From assembly GCF_031679605.1 (NCBI RefSeq), contig NZ_CP117522.1:6200001-6264000 (forward strand): a DNA stretch of 64,000 bases, in the 5' to 3' direction. The position numbers and the translations under genes were made by a program. Source of the stretch: Streptomyces luomodiensis. Lineage in GTDB: Bacteria; Actinomycetota; Actinomycetes; Streptomycetales; Streptomycetaceae. This document shows positions 16,382 to 24,214 of this stretch, in pieces. Under the pieces are notes generated by a model, which worked only from the letters and a program-made list of their open reading frames with translations, searched no databases and was not told where the DNA came from. Each line of letters begins with the position of its first letter. Positions within the stretch are counted from its first letter, which is position 1.

Positions 16382-19161
16382 GGCTGCGGCGGGGCATCGC
16401 GATCGCCGGCGTGGCCGGCGGTGTCGCGGTGACGACGATGCTCGTGGGGCTTGTGACCAACGCGGTGTCGGACCAGTCCCGATGGCCCGGTTGGCTGGGG
16501 TGGCTCCAGGAACATGCGTGGTTCTCGTTCGTCCTGCTGGGTGTGGTGATGGCCGTCGGGAGCGCGCTACTGGCCATGCTGTCCGATACCCAGGCGCCGA
16601 CACCGTCAGCTGACCCGCCGCCTCGGCCGGGGAATGAGGCGGAGCCGCCAGGGGCCGCGCTGGTGTTGCGGTCGCTGCCACGTGACACTGCGGCGTTTAC
16701 CGATCGGACCGCCGAGTTGGCATCGCTGATGCGATCGGTGCAGGTCTGGCAGGAAAGCGGTGAGGCCCTCCCGGTTCATGTGGTCGACGGCATGCCAGGG
16801 GTCGGGAAGACCACTTTCGCGGTGCATGCCGGGCATGTCCTCTCGGAACGGTTTCCGGACGGGCAGCTCTTCGTGAACCTGAATGGACACACGCCAGGAC
16901 AGAGCCCGGTGCAAGCGACCGAGGCGCTGGCCTCCCTATTGGCGGCCACCGGGGTGCCGACACAGCAGATACCCATGGGCGATGACGTGGGGGCGGTCAC
17001 CCAGGCGCGGGCCGCCATGTGGCGGAGCCGGCTGGCTGACAAAAAGGCGTTGCTCATCCTCGACAACGCGGCGAGCTATCGCCAGCTAGAGCCTCTGCTA
17101 CCTGGTGGGGGCGGGTGTCTGGTGCTGGTGACCAGCCGGAAGCGACTGGCGGCGAACGAGGAAGTGGTGCTTCCGGTCGAGGCGCTGCTGCCCGATCATG
17201 CGATTGACCTGTTTGTGCGGCTCAGCGGGCGGCCGACTGACTCCCTCGACAGGAGCGTCGTCGGGGCCCTGGTGCGGATGTGCGGATACCTGCCGCTGGG
17301 GGTGTCACTGCTCGCGGCCAAGCTGCGGCATCATCCGTCCTGGAGCGCTGAGGACCTTCGGGAGCGGTTGGTGGCGGCGCGGGACCGCCTCGGGGAGCTG
17401 CGTGCCGGGGAGCGCGCGGTGACCGCGACGTTCGATCTTTCCTACCGGGATCTCCCGCAGGAGCGGCAGCGCTTCTTCCGGATCCTCGGTCACTATCCTG
17501 GCACGGATCTCGATGCGTATGCCGGGGCCGCTCTGGGCTCGGTTTCGGTGGCGGAGGCGCGGCGCCATCTCGACGCGCTCTACGACGACCACCTGATCGA
17601 TGAGCAGCCGGGTGGCCGATACCAGCTCCACGACCTCTTACGCGACTACGCCCACGGTCTCGCGACCGGGGAGAGAGTCAGTATGGATGACGTTCAGAGC
17701 ATTACCCGGATCTGCACGTACTACCTGGCTGCTCTTTCGGACGCGAACAGGCACATCGTTCGCACCGAAGCGGTCGCGCCCTCTGTCCCGGACGATGCTC
17801 TGAGGGAGGAGACGCCGCCTATGGAGTCGCGTGCCGCGGCTCTGGGCTGGTTGGAGCACGAACGACCCAACATTTTGGCGTGTATCCGCCGGGCCAACAG
17901 CCTCGACCTGCACGGACTCGTGATCCGCCTGGCTGCGGCAATGGCTCCCTATCTGCGGCAAGCCGGGCCCTGGGATCAAGCGGTGGGGCTCCATCGGACC
18001 GCGGCCGACGCGGCCCGCCGGACCGGCGACCGGCAGGCCCTGGCCGGCGCGCTCGCCGAGCTGGGCGTCGTGCGGCGCTTCATGGCGGACTACTCCGAGG
18101 CGGCCGAGACGCTGAACGAGGCCGTGGCGGAGTACGAGGCGGTCGGCGATCGGCAGGGCAAGGCCGCCGCTCTGAACCAGGCGGGCATCGTCTGGTACCT
18201 GACCGCCGACACCGAGGCGGCGACCCGAGCTCAGACCGAGGCCCTTGCTCTCTATCGCGCGGTGGGAGACCGATTCGGACAGGCCAACGCGCTCGCGGAC
18301 CTCGGCATGGTGCGCCGGCAGACGAGCCAGTTCGATGCCTCCGTGGAAGCGCAGACGGAGGCCCTGTCGATCTACCGCGAGCTGAACGATCGATATGGTG
18401 AGGCGAATTCGCTACGTGATCTGGGCGTCGTGCACTGTCTCATGGGTGAGTACGAGCTGGCCGCACGGCGACATCGCGAGGCGCTCGACATGTACCGGGA
18501 GCTCGACGACCGAGTCCACCAGGCATACGCCCTCAATGAACTCGGTCTGGTGCGGCGGCTTACTGGTGATCTCGACAGGGCACGGCAGGACCACACTCAG
18601 GCGCTGGAGCACTACACCGAGCTCGGCGACCGCTTCGGTCGCGCCAACAGCGTCCGTCATCTCGGGGTGCTCGAGCGCTTGTCCGGGAACCAAGCGGAGG
18701 CGGGCCGACTACTGGAAGAGGCCCTCAGCACATACCGTGATCTCGGCAGCCGCGGGGGCGAAGCCGCTGCGCTCAGCGAGCTGGGTGTGGTCCGCGGACT
18801 GGTCCGAGACCACGATGGCGCGGTGGAAGCGTTCCAGCACAGCCTGGAGATCCTGCATGGCCTGGGCGACCGATGCGGTGAGGCCGAGGTTCGCAACCAC
18901 TGGGGGATGCTGCTGCGTGCCTACGATGACCCCTCAGCCGGACGAGGCCACTTCGAGCAGGCGCTGCATCTAGCCCGCGCCATCCGCTGTCCCTTGGAGG
19001 AAGCCCGGGCGTTGGAAGGCATCGGCCGCTGCGACTGGGCGATCGCAGGGCACGCTGAGGCTGAGCCGTCGCTGCGCGAAGCCTCCACTGTGTACCGGCG
19101 GTTGGGCGTGACAGACAAGGCTGACGAGATCGAGCAGCTGTTGGCGTCCCAAGCGCGGTGA
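16378..19161 (+). CDS. haaT: HaaT-like membrane-anchored NB-ARC/TPR protein of a cyclophane RiPP locus
   Basis: STAND-type NTPase of 927 aa. Start at the ATG overlapping the micro-protein stop; the same frame is open 46 codons further. Two membrane segments lie at about residues 6-30 and 48-68. The NB-ARC domain follows: P-loop GMPGVGKTTF at about 137-146, Walker B ALLILDN, and a GLPL-like CGYLPLGV. From about residue 540 come roughly nine TPR units of 40 residues repeating A-x-x-L-x-x-LGVVR...Y...A..A...ALxxYRELGDR. I recall an NB-ARC/TPR protein named HaaT beside HaaA precursors. Its role in the pathway (sensor, scaffold or regulator) is unknown. It precedes the precursor gene by 127 bp on the same strand. 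Confidence 0.82.
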   Translation: MRLRRGIAIAGVAGGVAVTTMLVGLVTNAVSDQSRWPGWLGWLQEHAWFSFVLLGVVMAVGSALLAMLSDTQAPTPSADPPPRPGNEAEPPGAALVLRSLPRDTAAFTDRTAELASLMRSVQVWQESGEALPVHVVDGMPGVGKTTFAVHAGHVLSERFPDGQLFVNLNGHTPGQSPVQATEALASLLAATGVPTQQIPMGDDVGAVTQARAAMWRSRLADKKALLILDNAASYRQLEPLLPGGGGCLVLVTSRKRLAANEEVVLPVEALLPDHAIDLFVRLSGRPTDSLDRSVVGALVRMCGYLPLGVSLLAAKLRHHPSWSAEDLRERLVAARDRLGELRAGERAVTATFDLSYRDLPQERQRFFRILGHYPGTDLDAYAGAALGSVSVAEARRHLDALYDDHLIDEQPGGRYQLHDLLRDYAHGLATGERVSMDDVQSITRICTYYLAALSDANRHIVRTEAVAPSVPDDALREETPPMESRAAALGWLEHERPNILACIRRANSLDLHGLVIRLAAAMAPYLRQAGPWDQAVGLHRTAADAARRTGDRQALAGALAELGVVRRFMADYSEAAETLNEAVAEYEAVGDRQGKAAALNQAGIVWYLTADTEAATRAQTEALALYRAVGDRFGQANALADLGMVRRQTSQFDASVEAQTEALSIYRELNDRYGEANSLRDLGVVHCLMGEYELAARRHREALDMYRELDDRVHQAYALNELGLVRRLTGDLDRARQDHTQALEHYTELGDRFGRANSVRHLGVLERLSGNQAEAGRLLEEALSTYRDLGSRGGEAAALSELGVVRGLVRDHDGAVEAFQHSLEILHGLGDRCGEAEVRNHWGMLLRAYDDPSAGRGHFEQALHLARAIRCPLEEARALEGIGRCDWAIAGHAEAEPSLREASTVYRRLGVTDKADEIEQLLASQAR

Positions 19162-19288
19162 GTCAGCCATGTGGCCGGTTTCCGCGTGCCACGGTAAGTG
19201 GTGGGGCTGCTACGTTGAGCCGACTTGCCATTTCAATCGCCATCGCACCGTGACAGCCTCCGGTGCCCCCGCCACGAGGAGCGTTTGG

Positions 19289-19480
19289 ATGCCGTCTCCC
19301 ACGTCCGTTCCCGCACCGCACGGCACAGCATCGTTCGCCCCGGAGGCCGCCCAGAGCAATCCGGTCCTGGCTCGCGTCGCTGCTCGCGTACGGCAACGTC
19401 TGGAAGCCGAGCAGGCCGCCACCAACCGCACGGGCGATGGCACCCACGCGGCCTCGCTCATCTGGCCCCGACCCCTGTGA
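19289..19480 (+). CDS. haaA: HaaA-family cyclophane RiPP precursor peptide
   Basis: 63-aa peptide. GAGGAG 7 nt before the ATG at 19289 decides this start over the in-frame ATG at 19169. The leader (about residues 1-49) has Pro/Ala-rich and helical parts (NPVLARVAARVRQRLEAEQ); the C-terminus reads GTHAASLIWPRPL. H53-A54-A55 and W59-P60-R61 fit the aromatic-X-X pattern that radical SAM enzymes close into three-residue cyclophanes, with a bond from the aromatic ring to the beta-carbon of the third residue. It sits 13 nt before the radical SAM gene. From memory, the HAA motif gives the HaaA family its name. Which residues are linked, and where the leader is cut, is inference. Confidence 0.8.
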   Translation: MPSPTSVPAPHGTASFAPEAAQSNPVLARVAARVRQRLEAEQAATNRTGDGTHAASLIWPRPL

Positions 19481-19493
19481 GCATGCTCGCTTG

Positions 19494-20654
19494 ATGACAG
19501 GGTCCGAGGACTACGCCCCACTGCGCACATTCATCTTCAAGGTCGCCAATCGGTGCAACATCGACTGTGACTACTGTTACGTCTTCAATTCAAAGGACCA
19601 GACGTCACGGCATCTGCCCGCCCGGATGGGTCTGGACGTGGCCCGGGCCGCGGCCCAGCGGATCGGCGAGCACGCCATGGTGCACGGCCTGCGGGACGTC
19701 CATGTCGTCCTGCACGGCGGAGAGCCGCTGCTTGTCGGACCGCGGCATATGGCAGACCTGCTGAGCGCCGTACGGGGCGGCATTCCTGCGGAGACGACGG
19801 TCCGCTTCGAGCTTCAGACCAACGGCACCCTGCTGACCAAGGCATGGTTGGACCTCTTCGAGCAGTACCGGGTCGTCGTGGGTGTCAGTCTCGACGGGCC
19901 TCCGGCCGCGAATGACCGGCACCGGTTGACTCATAGCGCGCGGTCGAGCGCCACCTCAGCCGTGCGAGGCATCGAATTACTGCGCTCCCGGCCGCAGTTG
20001 TTCGCCGGCCTGCTTGCCGTGGTCGACCTGGCCAATGACCCGGTTGAGGTCCACGACTACCTGGCGTCGTTCGAGCCCCCAGTGATCGACTTCAACCTGC
20101 CGCACGGAACGCACGACAACCCGCCGCACCGCGACGACCCGAGTGTCCCCGAGTACGGGCGATGGATGAGCCGCGTCTACGACGCCTGGCTGGCCCGACC
20201 CGAGTACCAGCACACCATCCGGATGCTGGAGGACATCGTGGCACTCAGCTCCGGCGTGCGAGGCTCCGTCGAAACCCTCGGTCTGGCCCCGCCCACCAGC
20301 ATCGTCATCGAATCCAACGGCACGGTTGAAGGCGTGGACACCCTTCGCTCTGTCGCGGAGGGTGCCTCATGGCTGGGACTCGACCTCCTCCGCCAGTCCT
20401 TCGACGAGGTCATGCGTCATCCGAAGCTCCTGCACCGACACATCGGCAGGTCAGCGCTGGCTGAGCAGTGTCAGAAGTGCCCGCTGGTGGAGGTGTGCGG
20501 CGGAGGCTACCTTCCCCATCGCTTCAGCACCGACCGAGGCTACCGGAATCCCTCCGTGTACTGCGCAGACCTGCAATACCTCATCCGGCACGTCCAGGAC
20601 TCCCTGAGTCATCACGGCTGGAGTGCGCACACACCAGCCGCTCCGCCCCCTTAG
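19494..20654 (+). CDS. haaB: FxsB-type cyclophane-forming radical SAM/SPASM peptide maturase
   Basis: 386 aa from the ATG at 19494 (TTG at 19491 also possible). The radical SAM cluster motif C21-x3-C25-x2-C28 lies in NRCNIDCDYCYVF; the SAM-binding glycine-rich HGGEPLLVG follows near residue 80. The C-terminal SPASM domain has C326, C329, C335 and C357 in EQCQKCPLVEVCGGGYLPHR and VYCADL. The CGGG-Y pattern and length match FxsB-like maturases that crosslink short peptides. With the precursor 13 nt upstream, its predicted reaction is aromatic C-H to beta-carbon bond formation in the HaaA core. Followed 70 bp later by the acyltransferase gene. Confidence 0.9.
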   Translation: MTGSEDYAPLRTFIFKVANRCNIDCDYCYVFNSKDQTSRHLPARMGLDVARAAAQRIGEHAMVHGLRDVHVVLHGGEPLLVGPRHMADLLSAVRGGIPAETTVRFELQTNGTLLTKAWLDLFEQYRVVVGVSLDGPPAANDRHRLTHSARSSATSAVRGIELLRSRPQLFAGLLAVVDLANDPVEVHDYLASFEPPVIDFNLPHGTHDNPPHRDDPSVPEYGRWMSRVYDAWLARPEYQHTIRMLEDIVALSSGVRGSVETLGLAPPTSIVIESNGTVEGVDTLRSVAEGASWLGLDLLRQSFDEVMRHPKLLHRHIGRSALAEQCQKCPLVEVCGGGYLPHRFSTDRGYRNPSVYCADLQYLIRHVQDSLSHHGWSAHTPAAPPP

Positions 20655-20724
20655 CCGTGCCGCCACGGCGGCGTCCGCGTTCCAAGCAATCGAGCGAAGC
20701 GATCATGTACGACAGGAGATACCG

Positions 20725-21198
20725 ATGAGCGTGACGATCCGCCCCGCCGACAGGCGGGACATCCAGGCTCTGGCCGAGCTGATCGAGGAGATCGAGCGCT
20801 TCTACGGCTCGACGCGGATCCAGCCGCTCGCGGAGCGCCAGTCCCAGGTGGAAGAGGCGCTCTTCGGCTCACCGCCCATGGCCTCCGCCCTCCTCGTCGA
20901 GGATGAGGCCGGCGGTCTTGCCGGTCTCGCCGCCTACTCGTTTCTGTGGCCGGCCGCAGGCTCCTCCCACTCGCTCTTCCTCAAGGAGCTCTACGTCCGC
21001 GACACCCTGCGCAGGCAAGGCGTCGGGGCACGGCTCATGAACGAACTCCAGGCCCTCGCCGCCGCCCGTCCCGGATGCAGCCGCGTCGAGTGGATGACCG
21101 ACCACGACAACCCGAGTGCACGCGCCTTCTACAAATCCCTCGGCTTCGCCGAATTCGACGGCAAAATCATCTACCGGGTTGACACCAGCACGACGTGA
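20725..21198 (+). CDS. haaN: GNAT acyltransferase of the RiPP locus (HaaN-like)
   Basis: 157 aa, GCN5-related N-acyltransferase. The acetyl-CoA motif RRQGVGA is at about residues 96-102, and NPSARAFYKSLGF (129-141) is the C-terminal motif B. AGGAGA precedes the ATG. From memory, N-acyltransferases named HaaN accompany HaaA peptides, so the likely job is acylating the N-terminus of the trimmed, crosslinked peptide. A self-resistance acetyltransferase is the alternative. Family certain, substrate inferred from context. Confidence 0.85.
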   Translation: MSVTIRPADRRDIQALAELIEEIERFYGSTRIQPLAERQSQVEEALFGSPPMASALLVEDEAGGLAGLAAYSFLWPAAGSSHSLFLKELYVRDTLRRQGVGARLMNELQALAAARPGCSRVEWMTDHDNPSARAFYKSLGFAEFDGKIIYRVDTSTT

Positions 21199-21207
21199 GG
21201 ATGGCGT

Positions 21208-21570
21208 GTGACCACCAAGGAAGTGCGCTGCGAACGCTGCGAGAACATCATCGGGCTGGGCTGCTGCTGCCCACCCGACGGATCCATCCCCAAGGCACGC
21301 CCCGCATCCCAGGTGAGACAGGAATGGCGCCGCTTCCCTGCGGACACCATCCTGATCTCACCCACGCGGTATGCGCATCTGCCAGGAGCATGTACCCACG
21401 TATCCGAAGAGTTCGTGAAGGCGCCACGCTGGGGATGGATCCCCGACCCGCCCCCCGGTCTCTGGGACCGCTTGTGCAGCAGCTACCCGGCAATCGCGTC
21501 AGAGGGCAACACCACGCGCCGGGCGATCCGGCGCTGCGAGGAATGCGAGGCGACCTTGTCGGCCACCTAA
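21208..21570 (+). CDS. Cys-rich zinc-ribbon-like hypothetical protein, last gene of the RiPP operon
   Basis: 120 aa from a GTG (GTGAGG ribosome site about 8 nt upstream), 9 nt after haaN. Nine cysteines: C8-x2-C11 at the start, the run C19-C20-C21, C62, C90, and C110-x2-C113 near the end. The two CxxC pairs could form one treble-clef or zinc-ribbon site joining both termini. Aromatic middle (APRWGWIPDPPPGLW). No domain recognised. The tight spacing makes it part of the operon; a role in modification, immunity or regulation cannot be chosen from sequence. Confidence 0.72.
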   Translation: MTTKEVRCERCENIIGLGCCCPPDGSIPKARPASQVRQEWRRFPADTILISPTRYAHLPGACTHVSEEFVKAPRWGWIPDPPPGLWDRLCSSYPAIASEGNTTRRAIRRCEECEATLSAT

Positions 21571-21682
21571 GCCGACACATACCTCTCGGCCTCGCGGTCC
21601 CTCGCCGTCCATGACCACGCTGAGCACTGTCCAGGTACCGAACCGTCGCCACACCCCCCCGGCGCGGGGCGCCCTTCGCCAG

Positions 21683-21716
21683 GCGCCGCCCCGGCGGTCT
21701 CCCGCCGGGGCGGCGC
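21683..21716. terminator. Bidirectional terminator between the RiPP operon and the carboxypeptidase
   Basis: Perfect 15-bp stem GCGCCGCCCCGGCGG with loop TCTC, between convergent genes. It marks the 3' end of the RiPP operon and of the M14 gene. Confidence 0.7.
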
Positions 21717-21738
21717 TCGCGTGCCGTGCGGTCCCGGC

Positions 21739-23091
21739 TCAGGCGCAGTACTGCGCTTCCTTGCCGATCGAGCGGTACATGCAGTCCGCGTTCTCCACGA
21801 GTTGGAGCACCGCGTCGCGGTTGCGGGCGGTTTCGCGGTCGATGACCTCGTCGGGCGGGTAGAAGCCGCCGGCGCCGGAGGAGGTCGGGTACATCTCGAA
21901 GGTGTAGGCGAAGACCTTCTGGTCGCCCCACAGCCAGTCGTCGATCGCGCCGTCGGTGATGTACAGCTCGCTCGACTGCTCGGGGGTGTAGCCGTTGCTC
22001 GCCGCCATCTTCTTGCCGACCGCCGCGAAGGCGTCGTAGTCGTCCCGCGTCATGCCGGTCGTGGTTTCGTCGTACGTCCAGCCGAAGGGCCACAGCACCA
22101 GTTCGCTGTAGGTGTGGAAGTCGATCGCGGCCTTGAGCTGCTGCTTGCCGCCGACGATCCGGCTGCGGGCGAAGTCGGCGACGACCTTGACCTCGGGGGC
22201 CGACTCGGCGCGGGCGCCGCGGTAGGTCTCGGAGCCGGGGGAGCCGGAGGAGCCGCCGCAGCAGCCCCATTTGAAGGCCCAGTTGCGGTTGAGGTCGGTG
22301 CCGATGGACGAGGAGCCGGAGTTGGGCTGGCGGTTCTTGCGCCAGCTGCGGTAGGAGCCGGTGGCGATGTCGTACTCGCCGCCGTCGGGGTTCACATCCG
22401 GGACGATCCAGATCTCCCGGCCGTCGACCGCCTTGGTGATCCGGGAGTCGCTGCCGTAGCCCTCGGTGAACTGCCGCACCAGATAGAGGGCCATCTCCAC
22501 GGTCAGGTGCTCACGCGCGTGCTGATGGGCGGTGAAGAGGACCTCGGGCTCGTTCTCGTCGGTGGCCACGTTGTCGCTGATCTTCAGGGCGACGATGTCG
22601 CGGCCCTCGTACGACTTTCCGATGACGCGTTTGCTGAGGATGGACGGATACTTGGCCACCGCCGCGTTGATCTCGGCGTTGGCTTCGGCGTAGTTGTGGT
22701 ACTTCGCGTCGGCCGAGGGGAAGTCGAAGGGCCGCGCGGACCGGCCCTCGCCGCGGTCGGGCGGGCCCGGCAGCGCGGTGAGCCGGTGGCCGAGCGCGCG
22801 CAGCCGCGTGGCCTGCGCCGCGTCGGCGGTGACGACCAGGGAGCGGGCGTTCACCTCGTCGATGGAGACTCCGGTGGCGGCGACGGCGGAGCGGGCGGCC
22901 GGGGTGGCGGGGCCGGAGACCTCGTACTGCCGCACGGTCTCGTCGGTGGTTCCGGCCGCTGCGGGGGCGGTGCGGCCGGTGTCGGGCCGCGCGGCCGGAT
23001 CGTCGGCCTGGGCTGCCACGGGGGCGGCGAGTGCGAGGGTGAGCAAGGCGGTGAGGGCGGTGGCCCGTCTACCGCTGATGCGGCGTCGCAT
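21739..23091 (-). CDS. Secreted M14 zinc carboxypeptidase
   Basis: 450 aa from the ATG complementary to 23089-23091 (CAGGAG upstream). Signal peptide [20 protein letters not shown] with an Ala-rich cleavage region; activation-peptide-like segment to about residue 130. Peptidase domain: zinc ligands in [11 protein letters not shown] (H-x2-E) and DFHTYSE (His), substrate Arg in TDLNRNW, general base Glu in TFEMYP. The C-terminus EAQYCA resembles the remnant at 8808-8863. Extracellular removal of C-terminal residues from peptides. Convergent with the RiPP operon and divergent from a secreted protease, so shared regulation is more likely with the latter. Confidence 0.92.
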   Translation of the reverse strand: MRRRISGRRATALTALLTLALAAPVAAQADDPAARPDTGRTAPAAAGTTDETVRQYEVSGPATPAARSAVAATGVSIDEVNARSLVVTADAAQATRLRALGHRLTALPGPPDRGEGRSARPFDFPSADAKYHNYAEANAEINAAVAKYPSILSKRVIGKSYEGRDIVALKISDNVATDENEPEVLFTAHQHAREHLTVEMALYLVRQFTEGYGSDSRITKAVDGREIWIVPDVNPDGGEYDIATGSYRSWRKNRQPNSGSSSIGTDLNRNWAFKWGCCGGSSGSPGSETYRGARAESAPEVKVVADFARSRIVGGKQQLKAAIDFHTYSELVLWPFGWTYDETTTGMTRDDYDAFAAVGKKMAASNGYTPEQSSELYITDGAIDDWLWGDQKVFAYTFEMYPTSSGAGGFYPPDEVIDRETARNRDAVLQLVENADCMYRSIGKEAQYCA

Positions 23092-23143
23092 GACATCTCC
23101 TGTGGGGTCAAGGGCGAGCGACTGCTGCGCCAGTGTTCGGCCA

Positions 23144-23160
23144 TGCGCATGACATGCGCA
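23144..23160. promoter_or_regulatory. 17-bp perfect inverted repeat between divergent protease genes
   Basis: TGCGCAT-GAC-ATGCGCA in the 141-bp region between the M14 carboxypeptidase (minus) and the S1-like protease (plus). Candidate operator controlling both; cognate protein unknown. Confidence 0.5.
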
Positions 23161-23184
23161 AGGGTGGGAAATGGTCGAAGCCGA

Positions 23185-23216
23185 AGGCACCTCTCATCGG
23201 AGGCACCTCCCATCGA
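23185..23216 (+). repeat. Direct repeat of 16 bp in the protease leader
   Basis: AGGCACCTCTCATCGG is followed at once by AGGCACCTCCCATCGA, 17 nt before the protease ATG. The second copy runs into the GAGGAAGGA ribosome site. Confidence 0.6.
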
Positions 23217-23232
23217 GGAAGGAACCCCCCGC

Positions 23233-24090
23233 ATGCACAGATCTCTCGTCGGTGCGCTCTCGGCCCTGTTACTGGGCGGCGCGACCCTCGTGGGCGCGGG
23301 CGCGGCACCCGCGACGGCCGCGTCCCCCGCGGCCGCGTCCACCGCCAAGGCCCCGAAGGCCGTGAACTTCGCGGGCACGGTGGCGCTCAGCAACTGTTCC
23401 GGCTCCGTCGTCCGGATGCCGGGCTCGGCCGACACCGACCCCGCGCTCGTCCTCTCCAACGGCCACTGTCTGGAGAGCGGCTTCCCGGGCGCGGGAGAAG
23501 TGATCGTCGACCAGCCGTCGACCCGGAGCTTCACCCTGCTGACCGCCTCGGGCGGCAGCGCCGGCACCGTACGGGCCAGCAAGATCGCGTACGCGACGAT
23601 GACCGACACCGACATCTCGCTGTACCAGCTGACGTCCACATACGCCCAGATCCAGTCGACGTACGGGATCAAGGCGCTCCAGCTGTCGGACAGCCACCCG
23701 ACCCAGGGCTCCGCCATCAATGTGGTCTCCGGCTACTGGAAGAGGATCTACTCCTGCAATATCGACGGATTCGCCTATCGTCTTAAGGAAGGGGAGTGGA
23801 CCTGGAAGGATTCGGTCCGCTACACCTCCGCCTGTAACACGATCGGCGGAACCTCGGGCTCTCCCGTGGTCGACCCGGCGTCCGGCAAGGTCGTGGCCGT
23901 GAACAACACGGGCAACGAGGACGGCGGCCGCTGCACCCTCAACAACCCCTGCGAGGTCGACGAGAGCGGAACGGTGACGGTGCGGCAGGGGATCAACTAC
24001 GCCCAGGAGACCTACGGCATCCCCGCATGCGTAACCACCGGCAACAAGATCGACCTGAACCGGGCGGGGTGTGCGCTGCCCAAGCCCTGA
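23233..24090 (+). CDS. Secreted trypsin-like serine protease
   Basis: 285 aa with a signal peptide (LVGALSALLLGGATLVGAG and an Ala-rich cleavage area near residue 33). Chymotrypsin-fold triad candidates: His in LSNGHCLESG, Asp in MTDTDISLYQL, Ser in GGTSGSPVVDP. Several cysteines could form disulfides (NCSGS...HC; SCN...ACN; RCTLNNPC; PAC...GC). Start chosen at MHRSLVGAL because GAGGAAGGA precedes it; the frame is open far upstream but those residues are non-coding in character. Extracellular proteolysis; divergent from the M14 gene. Confidence 0.9.
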   Translation: MHRSLVGALSALLLGGATLVGAGAAPATAASPAAASTAKAPKAVNFAGTVALSNCSGSVVRMPGSADTDPALVLSNGHCLESGFPGAGEVIVDQPSTRSFTLLTASGGSAGTVRASKIAYATMTDTDISLYQLTSTYAQIQSTYGIKALQLSDSHPTQGSAINVVSGYWKRIYSCNIDGFAYRLKEGEWTWKDSVRYTSACNTIGGTSGSPVVDPASGKVVAVNNTGNEDGGRCTLNNPCEVDESGTVTVRQGINYAQETYGIPACVTTGNKIDLNRAGCALPKP

Positions 24091-24131
24091 CGCCTACCTG
24101 AACACCCCGAACACCCGAACATCTGAACGCC

Positions 24132-24180
24132 CGTACGCCGGTGCGCCCCGCATTCCGTGAGCGGGGCGCACCGGCGTACG
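24132..24180. terminator. Very strong hairpin terminator
   Basis: Perfect 20-bp stem beginning CGTACGCCGGTG with a 9-nt loop, between the convergent protease (plus) and chitinase (minus) genes. Confidence 0.8.
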
Positions 24181-24214
24181 TCGGATATTCGTTCTGCTCG
24201 TGGCGGGCCGTCTC

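Noticed and set aside
19169..19288. Longer precursor starting at the ATG at 19169.
   Set aside because: No ribosome site, unusual Cys/Trp-rich composition unlike the rest, and a much better GAGGAG-ATG at 19289.
21739..23091. M14 carboxypeptidase as the leader or follower protease of the RiPP.
   Set aside because: It has a signal peptide, lies on the opposite strand beyond a terminator, and is divergently paired with a secreted protease, so general secreted digestion is more likely.
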